This document shows, in pieces, positions 6,268-14,104 of a stretch of DNA of 32,769 nucleotides (position 1 is its first letter; each line of letters opens with the position of its first letter). This stretch comes from an uncultured Clostridia bacterium (GTDB lineage: Bacteria; Bacillota; Clostridia; Oscillospirales; Oscillospiraceae), in contig CAMOSU010000011.1 in NCBI GenBank assembly GCA_946625125.1, positions 1 through 32,769 of the forward strand. The letters run 5' to 3'. The notes under the pieces are model-generated. The model worked only from the letters and a program-made list of their open reading frames with translations. It was not told the DNA's origin and searched no databases. The position numbers were made by a program, and so were the translations under genes.

Positions 6268-7341
6268 ATGGAAAAAGGATCGAATAATCCTTACAAGTTC
6301 AAAATTGCTGTCTCTTTCACGGGACAGTATAGGAATCTGGTTGAATCTGTCTGTAAAGAGATTATGAACTTGGGATTTAGGCGCGATGATATTTTTTATG
6401 ACAATTGGCACAAAGAGAGTTTTAATGGTCCAAATGCAAAAGAAAAAATCGAAAATGTATACCGCAATAGCGACTTTGTCGTAGTTCTGCTCTCCCCAGA
6501 CTATAGCGAGAAGAACTGGACTGGCTTTGTTGAATGGAAGACAATATTAAAGCCGATAAATGAAGGCAAAGAAAAAATTTGCCTGTTGCGAATTGATGAT
6601 GTTGATATAAATACAATTGAGGGCCTTTCTTCTGGCCTTGATGTAGCCGCAGATATTGATAGTATGACAGAGCGTGAAATTGCAAAATTCATTGTCAATT
6701 GTTATCAACATAGCATGGAAAGAAGGGAGTCCTCCGACAGGCCAAAGCCTAGTTTTTGGAGTAAGAAAAAGTATATAATTGGGGGCATAGGAATTCTTAT
6801 TGCAGTCGCTATGATTCTGATTATTAGTTCATTATCTGCTCCAAGTGGGAACATAGGTTCTTCCATTCCTGTGGACAATCACTCAGCGGCAAGCCAAGGT
6901 CAAACCGCAAATATCCCTACGGCAACTAGTTCCGTGAATGTATCGACAGAAGAAAATGTCATTTCAACCGATGATACTGGCACGATTACATTGTATAGAT
7001 ATGGTGCATGGAATGGCGAAAAAGGTAATTGGTGCTGTAATTGCGACTCGGATCTACATAAAACATACACATTAATCTGGACCGATTGGTCCCCAACGCG
7101 AGTTGAACCAAAGGTATCTCCTACAGATGGGAATATAATAAGAATTATATGCGGTTATGGTGTATCTGATAATCACCCACATCAATACTATATTGGAACG
7201 CTGGCTAAAGATGCTCCTTTGGCATATGGCTTTAATGGCCGTTTGAAAGATTATTGGTATGATTATGTAATTGGTGATGAAGATTACTACTGGGAAGAGA
7301 CAAAAGTAGTTTCTGCCACAGAGTACTATGGAAATAAGTAG
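6268..7341 (+). CDS. Membrane-anchored TIR-domain protein
   Basis: A 357-residue protein in three parts. Residues about 10-145 form a TIR domain: the FKIAVSFTG first strand, the FYDNWHKESFNGPN loop, VVVLLSPDY, and an Asn-Trp-Thr-Gly stretch followed by Glu89-Trp90. In the related family the Glu before Trp is the candidate NAD-hydrolysing residue; here it is one residue further from the preceding Trp. Residues 169-189 are a single transmembrane helix after a Lys-rich stretch. Residues about 230-357 form an uncharacterised exported domain with Cys256, Cys257, Cys259 and Cys295. GAGGAGG (6252-6258) sets the start. The stop codon TAG uses the first base of the adjacent IS, so the C-terminus may be altered. 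Base composition is far more AT-rich than the neighbours, a sign of transfer. An anti-phage or NAD-depleting role is inferred. Confidence 0.85.
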   Translation: MEKGSNNPYKFKIAVSFTGQYRNLVESVCKEIMNLGFRRDDIFYDNWHKESFNGPNAKEKIENVYRNSDFVVVLLSPDYSEKNWTGFVEWKTILKPINEGKEKICLLRIDDVDINTIEGLSSGLDVAADIDSMTEREIAKFIVNCYQHSMERRESSDRPKPSFWSKKKYIIGGIGILIAVAMILIISSLSAPSGNIGSSIPVDNHSAASQGQTANIPTATSSVNVSTEENVISTDDTGTITLYRYGAWNGEKGNWCCNCDSDLHKTYTLIWTDWSPTRVEPKVSPTDGNIIRIICGYGVSDNHPHQYYIGTLAKDAPLAYGFNGRLKDYWYDYVIGDEDYYWEETKVVSATEYYGNK

Positions 7342-8338
7342 GGTCTACTGAGAAAGCCTTTCTGGTTTAGAAAACATGGCGAAAACGGGAGAAAACAGTA
7401 CCATTCTCCCATGTGATGTGGTACAATAACGCCAGGCAAAATAGCGGGATTTCAGCGAAAAGTCCCGGATTTGGGGTGTTTGGATGTACTACAGCACGGA
7501 TTATGAACAGCTTCCGCTGGAAGAGTTCTTTCTGCCGTTTGGCGGCTCGCTGGACCCGAAGAACCGTTGGGTGAAGCTTTCCCGGATCATGCCCTGAGAG
7601 AAGATTGAGGAAATCTATCTTCGCACCATGAGCGTGGAGACCGGCCGCCGGGCCTACTCTTCCCGGATTGCCTTCGGCTCCATCTATATCAAAGAGGCGG
7701 AGAAGCTGACTGACGAGAGCTGCGTGACGGCAATCCAGGAGAACCCATACATGCAGTACTTTCTCGGCCTGCATGAGTTCACCCAGGAGCCGCTGTTCGA
7801 CGCGTCCATGATGGTGCACTTCCGCAAGCGCTTCCCGGTGGAGGACGTTGCTCGGATCAACGAATATGTCTGCACCGGCAAGTGGCCGGAGGATGGCAGG
7901 AACGTAGACCGCAACGACGGCGTACCGGAAGAGATTGAGACCCCCGAGCCGGAGGAGGAAGAAGACGATCACGATGATTCCGACAAGCCCTCCGGCGGGA
8001 AGAAGTCTCTGAAAGGACGCAAGAATCCCAATACCTCCAAGAAGAAGGAAAAGCGCAGGAAGAAGAACCACGGGAAGCTGATTATGGACGCCACGGTGGC
8101 TCCCGCAGACGTCAAGTATCCCACAGACATTGATCTTCTGAACCAGTGCCGGGAGCATATGGAAACGGCGTCGCCAAGCGCAGATACGGTCTGGCCCTAA
8201 TCATGTCGAAGCTTGATGAAACCGCCAAGACCGAAGCTGCCCTTATCATATTAGCCATGAACGCAGCTCACCGGCTGCGGCGATGGCTTTTACACTTTTT
8301 CAGGTTTTCCACACTTCAAGTTGTTTTTCAGTAAGCCC
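7341..8338 (+). mobile_element. Decayed IS5/IS1182-like insertion sequence, copy 1
   Basis: Terminal inverted repeats are visible. The left end reads GGGTCTACTGAGAAAGCC from 7341. The right end (8323-8338), read in reverse complement, is GGGCTTACTGAAAAAC. Inside is one transposase gene carrying a premature stop and an internal deletion. The left flank ends in TA and the right flank begins with TA, so a 2-bp target duplication is possible. The element sits exactly between the TIR gene and the membrane-anchored orphan gene. Confidence 0.85.
7484..8334 (+). pseudogene. IS5/IS1182-like transposase, broken
   Basis: The reading frame begins at ATG 7484 with the family's N-terminal DUF772-type start (MYYSTDYEQLPLEEFF). 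Codon 38 is TGA (7595-7597) where homologues have Trp (IMP-W-EKIEE). After it the same frame runs through SSRIAFGSIYIKEAEKL and MMVHFRKRFPVEDV to about 8165. There the DDE core is deleted and the frame shifts to the true C-terminal end (ALIMSKLDETAKTEAALI), which ends at 8334. It is inactive on three counts: nonsense codon, missing catalytic core and frameshift. Confidence 0.85.
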
Positions 8339-8386
8339 TATATATTTTGATTGCTTGTTTTGCTTTCACAAAGACAGGAGGCCGAA

Positions 8387-8980
8387 GTGAGAGAGACTAT
8401 TTTTGGAATTATAGGAACAGGGTTGATTTTAGCATTCATAGGAATACTATCGAGCAAGAAGTTTGATATGGCACGCTTTTATGAAAAAGTGAATTATTGT
8501 TGTAGTTTTCCGAACAACGTATCTATTAACGATTATGGTGATGTTATCGAGTTTGCCATATCATTTAATCAGGTATTAGAAGACCCCTTCGCATTTAGAG
8601 AAGACTTCCAAGAAGAATTCATAGGCTATTATAGAAGATATCGTGAATGGCTTTTATCTTGCTATTTCAAACCTGACTTTCGTTTTGCGAAGAATTATGA
8701 TAATTGCTTTTCTTGGAGAAAAAAGAAAGAATGGAATACGGCAAACTTCCGCAACATCTATGGAGCAGTAGCAAAGCAGGAACTTTTTTTCGCACAATCT
8801 TTTCACGAGTTTTCAAAAGGTGATTTTTATTCAAGACATAACTATCACATTTCACAAGTAGAATGTAAAATGAGATTAGGCGCATTACTAATGTTAAAGG
8901 CGATAGGATATTCCTGGTTAGAGGATGAAATCAGAGAAACAAAACAGTTGTTTTATAAAGCAGAAACACAAAAACAATAA
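8387..8980 (+). CDS. Membrane-anchored protein of unknown function
   Basis: I do not recognise this 197-residue protein. Residues about 4-22 form one N-terminal hydrophobic helix (IFGIIGTGLILAFIGIL). The remainder is polar and rich in Tyr, Phe, Arg and Lys, with many aromatic residues, probably facing the cytoplasm. The start is GTG at 8387, five bases after AGGAGG (8376-8381). Base composition is AT-rich like the TIR gene and unlike everything else nearby. Removing the IS would put this start about 46-48 bases after the end of the TIR frame, so the two were probably one operon. A strong terminator follows at 9018. Confidence 0.75.
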   Translation: MRETIFGIIGTGLILAFIGILSSKKFDMARFYEKVNYCCSFPNNVSINDYGDVIEFAISFNQVLEDPFAFREDFQEEFIGYYRRYREWLLSCYFKPDFRFAKNYDNCFSWRKKKEWNTANFRNIYGAVAKQELFFAQSFHEFSKGDFYSRHNYHISQVECKMRLGALLMLKAIGYSWLEDEIRETKQLFYKAETQKQ

Positions 8981-9017
8981 TGACTGTGGTTTTCACTACG
9001 AAATACGATTGGCGAAA

Positions 9018-9050
9018 CAGGGAGCAGACCTAAATCTGCTCCCTGTCTTT
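9018..9050 (+). terminator. Terminator of the membrane-anchored orphan gene
   Basis: An 11-bp perfect stem (9018-9028 with 9035-9045) has a six-base loop and a TCTTT tail. It closes the AT-rich transcription unit just before IS copy 2. Confidence 0.85.
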
Positions 9051-9072
9051 ATGTCTCCAAAAGGCTAATATA

Positions 9073-9668
9073 GGGCTTACTGAAAAAGCCGATGCGCATC
9101 AGAAAAAAACGGCGAAAACAAGAGAAAATGGGAGAAAACAGTACCATTCTTCCCCGTGATGTGGTACAATAACGCCAGGCAAAATAGCGGGATTTCAGCG
9201 AAAAGTCCCGGATTTGGGGTGTTTGGATGTACTACAGCACGGATTATGAACAGCTTCCGCTGGAAGAGTTCTTTCTGCCGTTTGGCGGCTCGCTGGACCC
9301 GAAGAACCGTTGGGTGAAGCTTTCCCGGATCATGCCCTGAGAGAAGATTGAGGAAATCTATCTTCGCACCATGAGCGTGGAGACCGGCCGCCGGGCCTAC
9401 TCTTCCCGGATTGCCTTCGGCTCCATCTATATCAAAGAGGCGGAGAAGCTGACTGACGAGAGCTGCGTGACGGCAATCCAGGAGAACCCATACATGCAGT
9501 ACTTTCTCGGCCTGCATGAGTTCACCCAGGAGCCGCTGTTCGACGCGTCCATGATGGTGCACTTCCGCAAGCGCTTCCCGGTGGAGGACGTTGCTCGGAT
9601 CAACGAATATGTCTGCACCGGCAAGTGGCCGGAGGGCGGCAGAAACGTAGACCGCAATGACGGCGTAT
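9073..9668 (+). mobile_element. Truncated second copy of the IS5/IS1182-like element
   Basis: The left terminal repeat GGGCTTACTGAAAAAGCC starts at 9073. The following sequence matches copy 1 almost base for base from the promoter region to about 9666, with only a few substitutions near the end. The right half and right terminal repeat are absent: the match stops after the codons for DRNDGV and unrelated sequence follows. Confidence 0.85.
9227..9668 (+). pseudogene. IS5/IS1182-like transposase fragment, copy 2
   Basis: This is the same N-terminal transposase region as copy 1, with the identical TGA at codon 38 (9338-9340) and then an open frame to about 9666. There it is cut off and joined to foreign codons ending at 9685. 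It is inactive. The shared nonsense codon shows that both copies descend from an already mutated element or that one copied the other. Confidence 0.85.
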
Positions 9669-9677
9669 CGCCCCATC

Positions 9678-9779
9678 ATGTTTGAGCGTGAAGCGCGTGT
9701 GTTGGAGCAATTGCTGTCAGAGGGATATTTCAATGACGAATGCAGCGAAAAAGGCAGCATTCACCCACAGGAGACCTGA
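9678..9779 (+). pseudogene. Short C-terminal remnant of an unidentified gene
   Basis: A 33-codon frame (MFEREARVLEQLLSEGYF, then an acidic/polar tail) begins at the IS truncation point and ends three bases before the DUF2200 start. In the same frame it is open back to about 9666, so it is more likely the tail of a gene cut by the IS rearrangement than a small gene. It lacks a ribosome binding site. I could not identify the parent protein. Confidence 0.35.
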
Positions 9780-9781
9780 CT

Positions 9782-10138
9782 ATGCCGAGACAGAGTATTC
9801 TGGAAATGCCCTTTGCCAGGGTCTACCCGCTGTTGGTGCAGAAGGTGGAGCGGAAGGGACGGACCAAGGCGGAGGTGGACGAGCTCATCACCTGGCTGAC
9901 GGGCTATCCCGATCCCGAGGCCTGTGCTGCGCTGCCCTGCTGGGAATATTACAGCAACGCCCCCTGCTGGAACCCCGCGGTAGAGAAAATCACCGGCATC
10001 GTCTGCGGCGTCCGGGTGGAGACCGTCGAGGACCCGGTGATGAAGCGCATCCGGCAGTTGGACAAGCTCATTGACGAGCTGGCCAGGGGAAAACCCATGG
10101 TGAAGATCAAACGGGAGGCAGGAGGAAAAAATGATTGA
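9782..10138 (+). CDS. DUF2200 family protein
   Basis: A 118-residue protein matching the DUF2200 pattern: MPFARVYPLLVQKVERKGRT, KAEVDELITWLTGY, and a C-terminal helix pair. The biochemical role of the family is not established. The start at 9782 is favoured over an in-frame ATG at 9740 because homology begins there and an AGGAG (9769-9773) stands eight bases upstream. Its stop overlaps the start of the acetyltransferase gene by eight bases, so it is the first gene of a co-translated group (DUF2200, GNAT, Bcp, glutaredoxin). Its natural promoter may have been replaced by the IS junction upstream. Confidence 0.85.
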   Translation: MPRQSILEMPFARVYPLLVQKVERKGRTKAEVDELITWLTGYPDPEACAALPCWEYYSNAPCWNPAVEKITGIVCGVRVETVEDPVMKRIRQLDKLIDELARGKPMVKIKREAGGKND

Positions 10139-10649
10139 AGTAAGAGAAACAACCCTCAACGAGCTTGCCCTCGTCCAAGGGCTTTGGGCGGACGGAGACG
10201 TGATGCGCTTTGTCGGATTCCCGGAGGGCTTGCACCAAACGGATGAGGAGATGCGGGGCTGGTTTCGCTGGATCGAATCCAAGCGGCCTGCGCTGAATCA
10301 TTATTCGATCTTCGAGGACGGAAGGTACTGCGGAGAATCCTTTTTTGAAATAGACGAAGCGCACCAGAGTGCCGCGCTGGATATCAAGCTCTTTTCCTTC
10401 GCCCGGGGACGGGGCATCGGGACGGCAGGGCTTTCTCACGCGATCCGCGAAGCCTTCCGAAACGGCGCGAAGACCGTTTGGGTCGATCCGAATCCGAAAA
10501 ACGATAAAGCGATTGCACTGTATGAAAGGCTTGGATTTCAAAGAAGCGCCTTTCCGAAGCACCTGCTTTCCGAGGGCGAAGAACCCAGCTCCGTCTATAT
10601 GGAATTGCGGAAGGATTTATCTCAATTTGAGGGGCAACCCCGACTGTAA
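10131..10649 (+). CDS. GNAT-family N-acetyltransferase
   Basis: A 172-residue GNAT protein. The acetyl-CoA binding motif A is the stretch LFSFARGRGIGTAGLSHAI, with the Arg/Gly-x-Gly-x-Gly loop intact. Motif B holds DPNPKNDKAIALYERLGF, the common terminal fold signature. The substrate cannot be predicted. The ATG overlaps the end of the DUF2200 gene, indicating translational coupling, and the peroxiredoxin gene starts 14 bases after its stop. Confidence 0.88.
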   Translation: MIEVRETTLNELALVQGLWADGDVMRFVGFPEGLHQTDEEMRGWFRWIESKRPALNHYSIFEDGRYCGESFFEIDEAHQSAALDIKLFSFARGRGIGTAGLSHAIREAFRNGAKTVWVDPNPKNDKAIALYERLGFQRSAFPKHLLSEGEEPSSVYMELRKDLSQFEGQPRL

Positions 10650-10663
10650 AGGAGGAAACCAGT

Positions 10664-11152
10664 ATGCTGCCAATCAACACACCCGCGCCGGAATTTGAAT
10701 TGTTGGATCAGAACGGCGAAGCCCGCCGTCTCTCAGACTATCGGGGGCAAAAGGTGATCCTGTACTTCTATCCCAAGGACATGACCTCCGGCTGCACCAA
10801 GCAGGCCTGCAGCTTCCGGGACCTGATGCCCCAGTTCCGGGAGAAGGGGGCCGTGATCCTGGGGGTCAGCCGTGACAGCGTGGCCTCCCACAAGAAATTT
10901 GAGAGCGCCCACGGCCTGCCCTTCCCTCTGCTGTCGGACCCGGAGCTGAAGGTCATCCAGGCCTACGACGTCTGGAAGGAGAAGAAAAACTACGGCAAGG
11001 TGAGTATGGGCGTGGTCCGAACCACCTATCTGATCGACGAAAACGGGATCATCGTCAAGGCCTTCGACAAGGTGAAGGCTGCCGACAATCCCGGACAAAT
11101 GCTGGAGGAAATGAACATTCTGATTATGAACAGAAGGGAGACACCAAGATGA
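10664..11152 (+). CDS. Peroxiredoxin, Bcp/PrxQ type
   Basis: A 162-residue thiol peroxidase that reduces hydrogen peroxide and organic hydroperoxides using thioredoxin-like donors. The active-site stretch YPKDMTSGCTKQACSFRD holds the peroxidatic Cys and, five residues later, the PrxQ-type resolving Cys. The thioredoxin-like fold is visible through VILYFYPK and VRTTYLIDENG. GGAGG precedes the ATG. Its TGA overlaps the ATG of the glutaredoxin gene, which suggests the two proteins act together. Confidence 0.93.
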   Translation: MLPINTPAPEFELLDQNGEARRLSDYRGQKVILYFYPKDMTSGCTKQACSFRDLMPQFREKGAVILGVSRDSVASHKKFESAHGLPFPLLSDPELKVIQAYDVWKEKKNYGKVSMGVVRTTYLIDENGIIVKAFDKVKAADNPGQMLEEMNILIMNRRETPR

Positions 11153-11460
11153 TTAAAATCTACGGCATGCCCACCTGCCCCTACTGCGACTATGTGCATC
11201 AGCAGATCGCGGGCCGGGAGGACGAATTTCAGTACATCAACATCGGAGAGAACATCCGCAACATGAGCGCCTTCACCCGGCTGCGGGACAGCAGCCCCGT
11301 GTTCGACCACTGCAAGCAGATCGGTGACGTGGGCATCCCGGCCTTCGTGTTTGAGGACGGCAGAATCTCTATCGACCCGGCGGATGCGGGCCTCATCGAA
11401 TACGGCAGCCCCAACGCCTGCTCCATTGCGGATCACAAGGCCGGGAGAAAGGGCTGCTGA
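11149..11460 (+). CDS. Glutaredoxin-like protein
   Basis: A 103-residue glutaredoxin fold with the classical CPYC active site near the N-terminus (MPTCPYCDYVHQQ), a GIPAFVFEDG cis-proline segment and a C-terminal helix. It probably exchanges dithiols in the cytoplasm and may serve as electron donor for the peroxiredoxin encoded just upstream with a four-base ATGA overlap. The middle segment (FTRLRDSSPVFDHC) matches a family of clostridial glutaredoxin-related proteins. There is no evidence for glutathione use in this organism. Confidence 0.88.
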   Translation: MIKIYGMPTCPYCDYVHQQIAGREDEFQYINIGENIRNMSAFTRLRDSSPVFDHCKQIGDVGIPAFVFEDGRISIDPADAGLIEYGSPNACSIADHKAGRKGC

Positions 11461-11541
11461 AGCCTGTGCTTCCATCAGAGGGGCTCCGGGCGGCAAACCG
11501 GATGATATGCGTTACAAAAAATAAAGAAGGTTGAGACAATT

Positions 11542-12525
11542 ATGAAAACGATTTCCCTTTCCTGCCCCTCCTGCGGAGGGAAAATGGAAATGTCCGCAGA
11601 TGGGAAAAAGGCGTCCTGCCCCTACTGTGGGCATATCATGCTCATCGAAAACAAAACGGATGGGCAGAAGGAATATGAGCGGCGCATGGCCAAGGCTCGC
11701 GCCGAGGAGGACATCAAGGACCTACAGCGGGACCGACAGCGCAAGCGCCGGCTCAAGGGCTGGCTGATCGCCCTTTGCGTTGTGGCGGGCATTCTCCTGA
11801 TCAATTTGCTTATCCCGGGCTCTCCCATGCGGGAGCTGGTCTTTCCCAAAACCGCCGACCCGTTTACAAACCTGTACGTCACATTTTCGGGCATGTCCGG
11901 CGAGGGCAGGGCAGACTTGCAGATCTCCAATCACGGCGAGGCGTATGCCGATGCCGCCCGGTTTGAGGTCAAGCCGGAGACCGGCCTGCAGAACGGCGAC
12001 ACGGTCACCGTGAAGGCAGAGGCGCCTGTGGGTTGGCGCTTCGAGCCTTCCGAGAAACAGTTCACCGTCCAGGGGCTTACGGAGTGGGTGCTTGCCCCCG
12101 ATCAGCTCAGCGGGGACGATCTTGCCGCCATTCACGCCAACACGGAACGCCTGATCCGGGAGGACTGGGCGGAGATTCTCTCCTCCTCCCTTGCCACGGA
12201 GATGACCTGCACGCCTTACCGGACGTATCTGTTCGTTTCGGATGAGAAAACCGAGTACGAGTACAACGTACTCTACGACAGCTATGAGGTTCGGGTCACC
12301 CGGGAAGACGGCTCCGTCCTTACCAGCTACGAGGCCTGCCGCTATACCGACTTGAAAATCCCGGCGGACGGGGTCCTGACGGCTGACTATGGAGACCTGC
12401 AGGGCTTTAATTTGGGGTATTATTACGGATTCTCTTCCACCCATTCCTTTTCCGGATGGACAGACGCCGCCGAGATGGAGGCGGACCTTCGCCATGTGCG
12501 GGACGGGTATCACCTGGTGGAATAA
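11542..12525 (+). CDS. Zinc-ribbon, single-helix membrane protein with exported domain
   Basis: A 327-residue protein. Cys8, Cys11, Cys26 and Cys29 form an N-terminal zinc ribbon. Residues about 42-70 are a highly charged, Arg/Lys-rich helix, and about 72-91 a transmembrane segment. The rest is an exported region of unknown fold with a beta-rich stretch (LYVTFSGMSGEGRADLQISN) that resembles a repeat-type extracellular domain. No function is known. It is preceded by AGAAGG and lies on the same strand 81 bases after the glutaredoxin gene, so read-through from that operon is possible. Confidence 0.8.
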   Translation: MKTISLSCPSCGGKMEMSADGKKASCPYCGHIMLIENKTDGQKEYERRMAKARAEEDIKDLQRDRQRKRRLKGWLIALCVVAGILLINLLIPGSPMRELVFPKTADPFTNLYVTFSGMSGEGRADLQISNHGEAYADAARFEVKPETGLQNGDTVTVKAEAPVGWRFEPSEKQFTVQGLTEWVLAPDQLSGDDLAAIHANTERLIREDWAEILSSSLATEMTCTPYRTYLFVSDEKTEYEYNVLYDSYEVRVTREDGSVLTSYEACRYTDLKIPADGVLTADYGDLQGFNLGYYYGFSSTHSFSGWTDAAEMEADLRHVRDGYHLVE

Positions 12526-12529
12526 CAAA

Positions 12530-12636
12530 TACGGATTCGTCGCCCGGACAGCTTCGCAAAGGACTTTCATAAGCTTTACGGGATTATGCCGTCCCAGGCC
12601 AGGGGAGCGGGGGAGTGGCTGCGGGTCAAATATTGA
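12530..12636 (+). pseudogene. C-terminal remnant of an AraC-family regulator
   Basis: Read in the frame ending at TGA 12634-12636, the sequence gives PDSFAKDFHKLYGIMPSQAR and a short tail. This is the hallmark of the second helix-turn-helix of AraC regulators. The preceding Tyr-Gly-Phe of the same motif lies in another frame at 12530, so a one-base indel is present. Nothing N-terminal to it remains. It is a decayed leftover after the zinc-ribbon gene. Confidence 0.5.
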
Positions 12637-13365
12637 CTATTCTGCGCAGTAAATCCCGATCGCCTCGGAGGCGAAGGCCGCGGTGCCGGGGCCGCCGACC
12701 CTGTCGATGTTTTCGGTGAACTCGCCGCCGCTGCCGTACATTCTGCCGAGCTGAGCGAAGATCCGGTTGGTGCAGCGATAGTAGTGCTGGGTGATGTAGT
12801 CCTGGACCCGGCGGGCCTGGGCTTGGGCCTCCGGCGAAGCGGGGTCCTCGTCCTTCATGGGGCCGAACTCTGCCAGCAGCGCCATGAGGCCGTCCCCGGT
12901 CCGCTTCATCTCCTCCGGGGTCTTCCCGCTGTTCTTCTGCTGGAACTCCCGGTATTCCGGCGTCGCGCCCCAGGATTCCTTGGCCCGGGCCGCGTATTCC
13001 TCTAACTTCTTCTTGTCAAATGCTTCAAAATCCATAGAAATCCCTCCTGTCAGCTTCACAGTCCGCGCCATGCGGATCAGATTGTCGATGTGCTCCCGCT
13101 TCAGGGTCAAAAGCTCGATCTGCTGGTCCAACGCCCTGTTCCGGTCAAAGTCCGGACTTTCCAGAATCCTTCTGATCTCCTTCAGCGGGAATTCCAGTTC
13201 CCGGAACAGCAGAATCTGCTGCAGCCGCTCCTGAGCGGCGGTGTCGTACAGCCGATATCCGGCGTCGGAGTACCGGGCGGGGGGCAGAAGCCCGATCTCG
13301 TCATAATACTGCAGCGCCCGGATGGAAACCCCGCTCAGCCTGCTGAGCTCATGTACCGTCATCAT
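12637..13365 (-). CDS. MerR-family regulator, TipA-like (MerR HTH plus TipAS domain)
   Basis: A 242-residue transcription factor. Residues 1-70 are a MerR winged helix (VHELSRLSGVSIRALQYYDE, then LLPPARYSDAGYRLYD). Residues about 75-110 are the dimerisation coil. The C-terminal half is a TipAS-like ligand domain typical of regulators that sense peptide antibiotics or multidrug ligands. Two adjacent ATGs begin the gene and AGAGGAG lies upstream. A GATAAT hexamer on the minus strand at 13391-13396 is a possible -10, inside the end of palindromic element A. No target gene is obvious next to it; MerR proteins often activate their own promoter. Confidence 0.9.
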   Translation of the reverse strand: MMTVHELSRLSGVSIRALQYYDEIGLLPPARYSDAGYRLYDTAAQERLQQILLFRELEFPLKEIRRILESPDFDRNRALDQQIELLTLKREHIDNLIRMARTVKLTGGISMDFEAFDKKKLEEYAARAKESWGATPEYREFQQKNSGKTPEEMKRTGDGLMALLAEFGPMKDEDPASPEAQAQARRVQDYITQHYYRCTNRIFAQLGRMYGSGGEFTENIDRVGGPGTAAFASEAIGIYCAE

Positions 13366-13386
13366 GGCCGCTCAACTCCTCTCACA

Positions 13387-13553
13387 GGTATTATCATTCT
13401 AATATTTGACGAAATAGTTCGATTCGTTCCGGTGGGAATTGTGCCATACCTCCCTGCCGTCCTTGCCGGGCGTCAAGCCCGCTTGGGTCCTCCGTCTCGT
13501 CTGGCGCGCTTCCCCCTGGGAACGTTTTTGAACCCTTCAATCAAATATTAGTA
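13387..13553. repeat. Long-palindrome intergenic element, copy A
   Basis: A ~167-bp non-coding unit starts GGTATTATCATTCTAAT. Its left arm (from 13399) and right arm (to about 13551) are imperfect inverted repeats of about 33 bases: CTAATATTTGA, then GTTC, then CGTTCC in each arm. The centre holds CCGGGCGTCAAGCC. A second copy lies at 13862-14013. It may be a MITE-like mobile unit or a structured RNA. It abuts the MerR gene promoter. Confidence 0.7.
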
Positions 13554-13861
13554 TAAACCATCACGCAGCGTGAGAGTCAAGCACTTTTTTCACTTTTTCA
13601 TCTCCGATGCGCGGGGAAGCCGGCGGGTACGGCAGCCCCGGCGTCAATGCAAGATCATGGAGCGGCAGCGGCTGTTTCGGCAATCCCCGGAAGGCTGACA
13701 CCCAGGCAAATTAAGCGCTTCTTTGAAAGCCCGGTACGAAGCGCCCCTTGGACAGAGAAGGGCGAAAACAGGCGAAAAAGCGCCCCCCCAGCAAAGCACA
13801 GCGGAAAAATGAAAGGCACCGGCTTCCTCTGAAAAAGGACCTGGCCGGTGACTCTGTTTGT
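13554..13861. other. Gene-free stretch between the two palindromic elements
   Basis: I see no gene, tRNA or clear promoter here. Short open frames exist on both strands but none has a ribosome binding site or recognisable motif. The sequence may be debris of an older insertion. Confidence 0.4.
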
Positions 13862-14013
13862 GGTATCATCATACTGCTGTTTGACGGGATTCTTCAATTC
13901 CTTCCGGCGGAAATTGCGTCCTGCTTCGTTGTGGCCCAGGCCGGGCGTCAAGCCGCCTGCGCTGACGGGATTCCCCGCGGAACGATTTCGAAGCCTCCCA
14001 TCAAACATTCGCG
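13862..14013. repeat. Long-palindrome intergenic element, copy B
   Basis: This has the same layout as copy A: it begins GGTATCATCATACT, carries TGTTTGA, GGGA, CTTC and TTCC in both arms, and has CCGGGCGTCAAGCC in the centre. Several positions differ from copy A in both arms together (A-T to G-C pairs), which keeps the stem paired. Confidence 0.7.
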
Positions 14014-14104
14014 TTGAAAGAAAGGATTACAGCGGCAGAGCGCAGCGCCGTATCAGAATCTGAATACAGAACACAAATGCCGGAATCACAATCGGGGGAT
14101 CATC

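Noticed and set aside
7341-9668. The two IS copies plus their cargo as an intact composite transposon carrying the orphan gene
   Set aside because: Copy 2 lacks its right end and both transposases carry the same stop codon, so it is not a functional composite element now.
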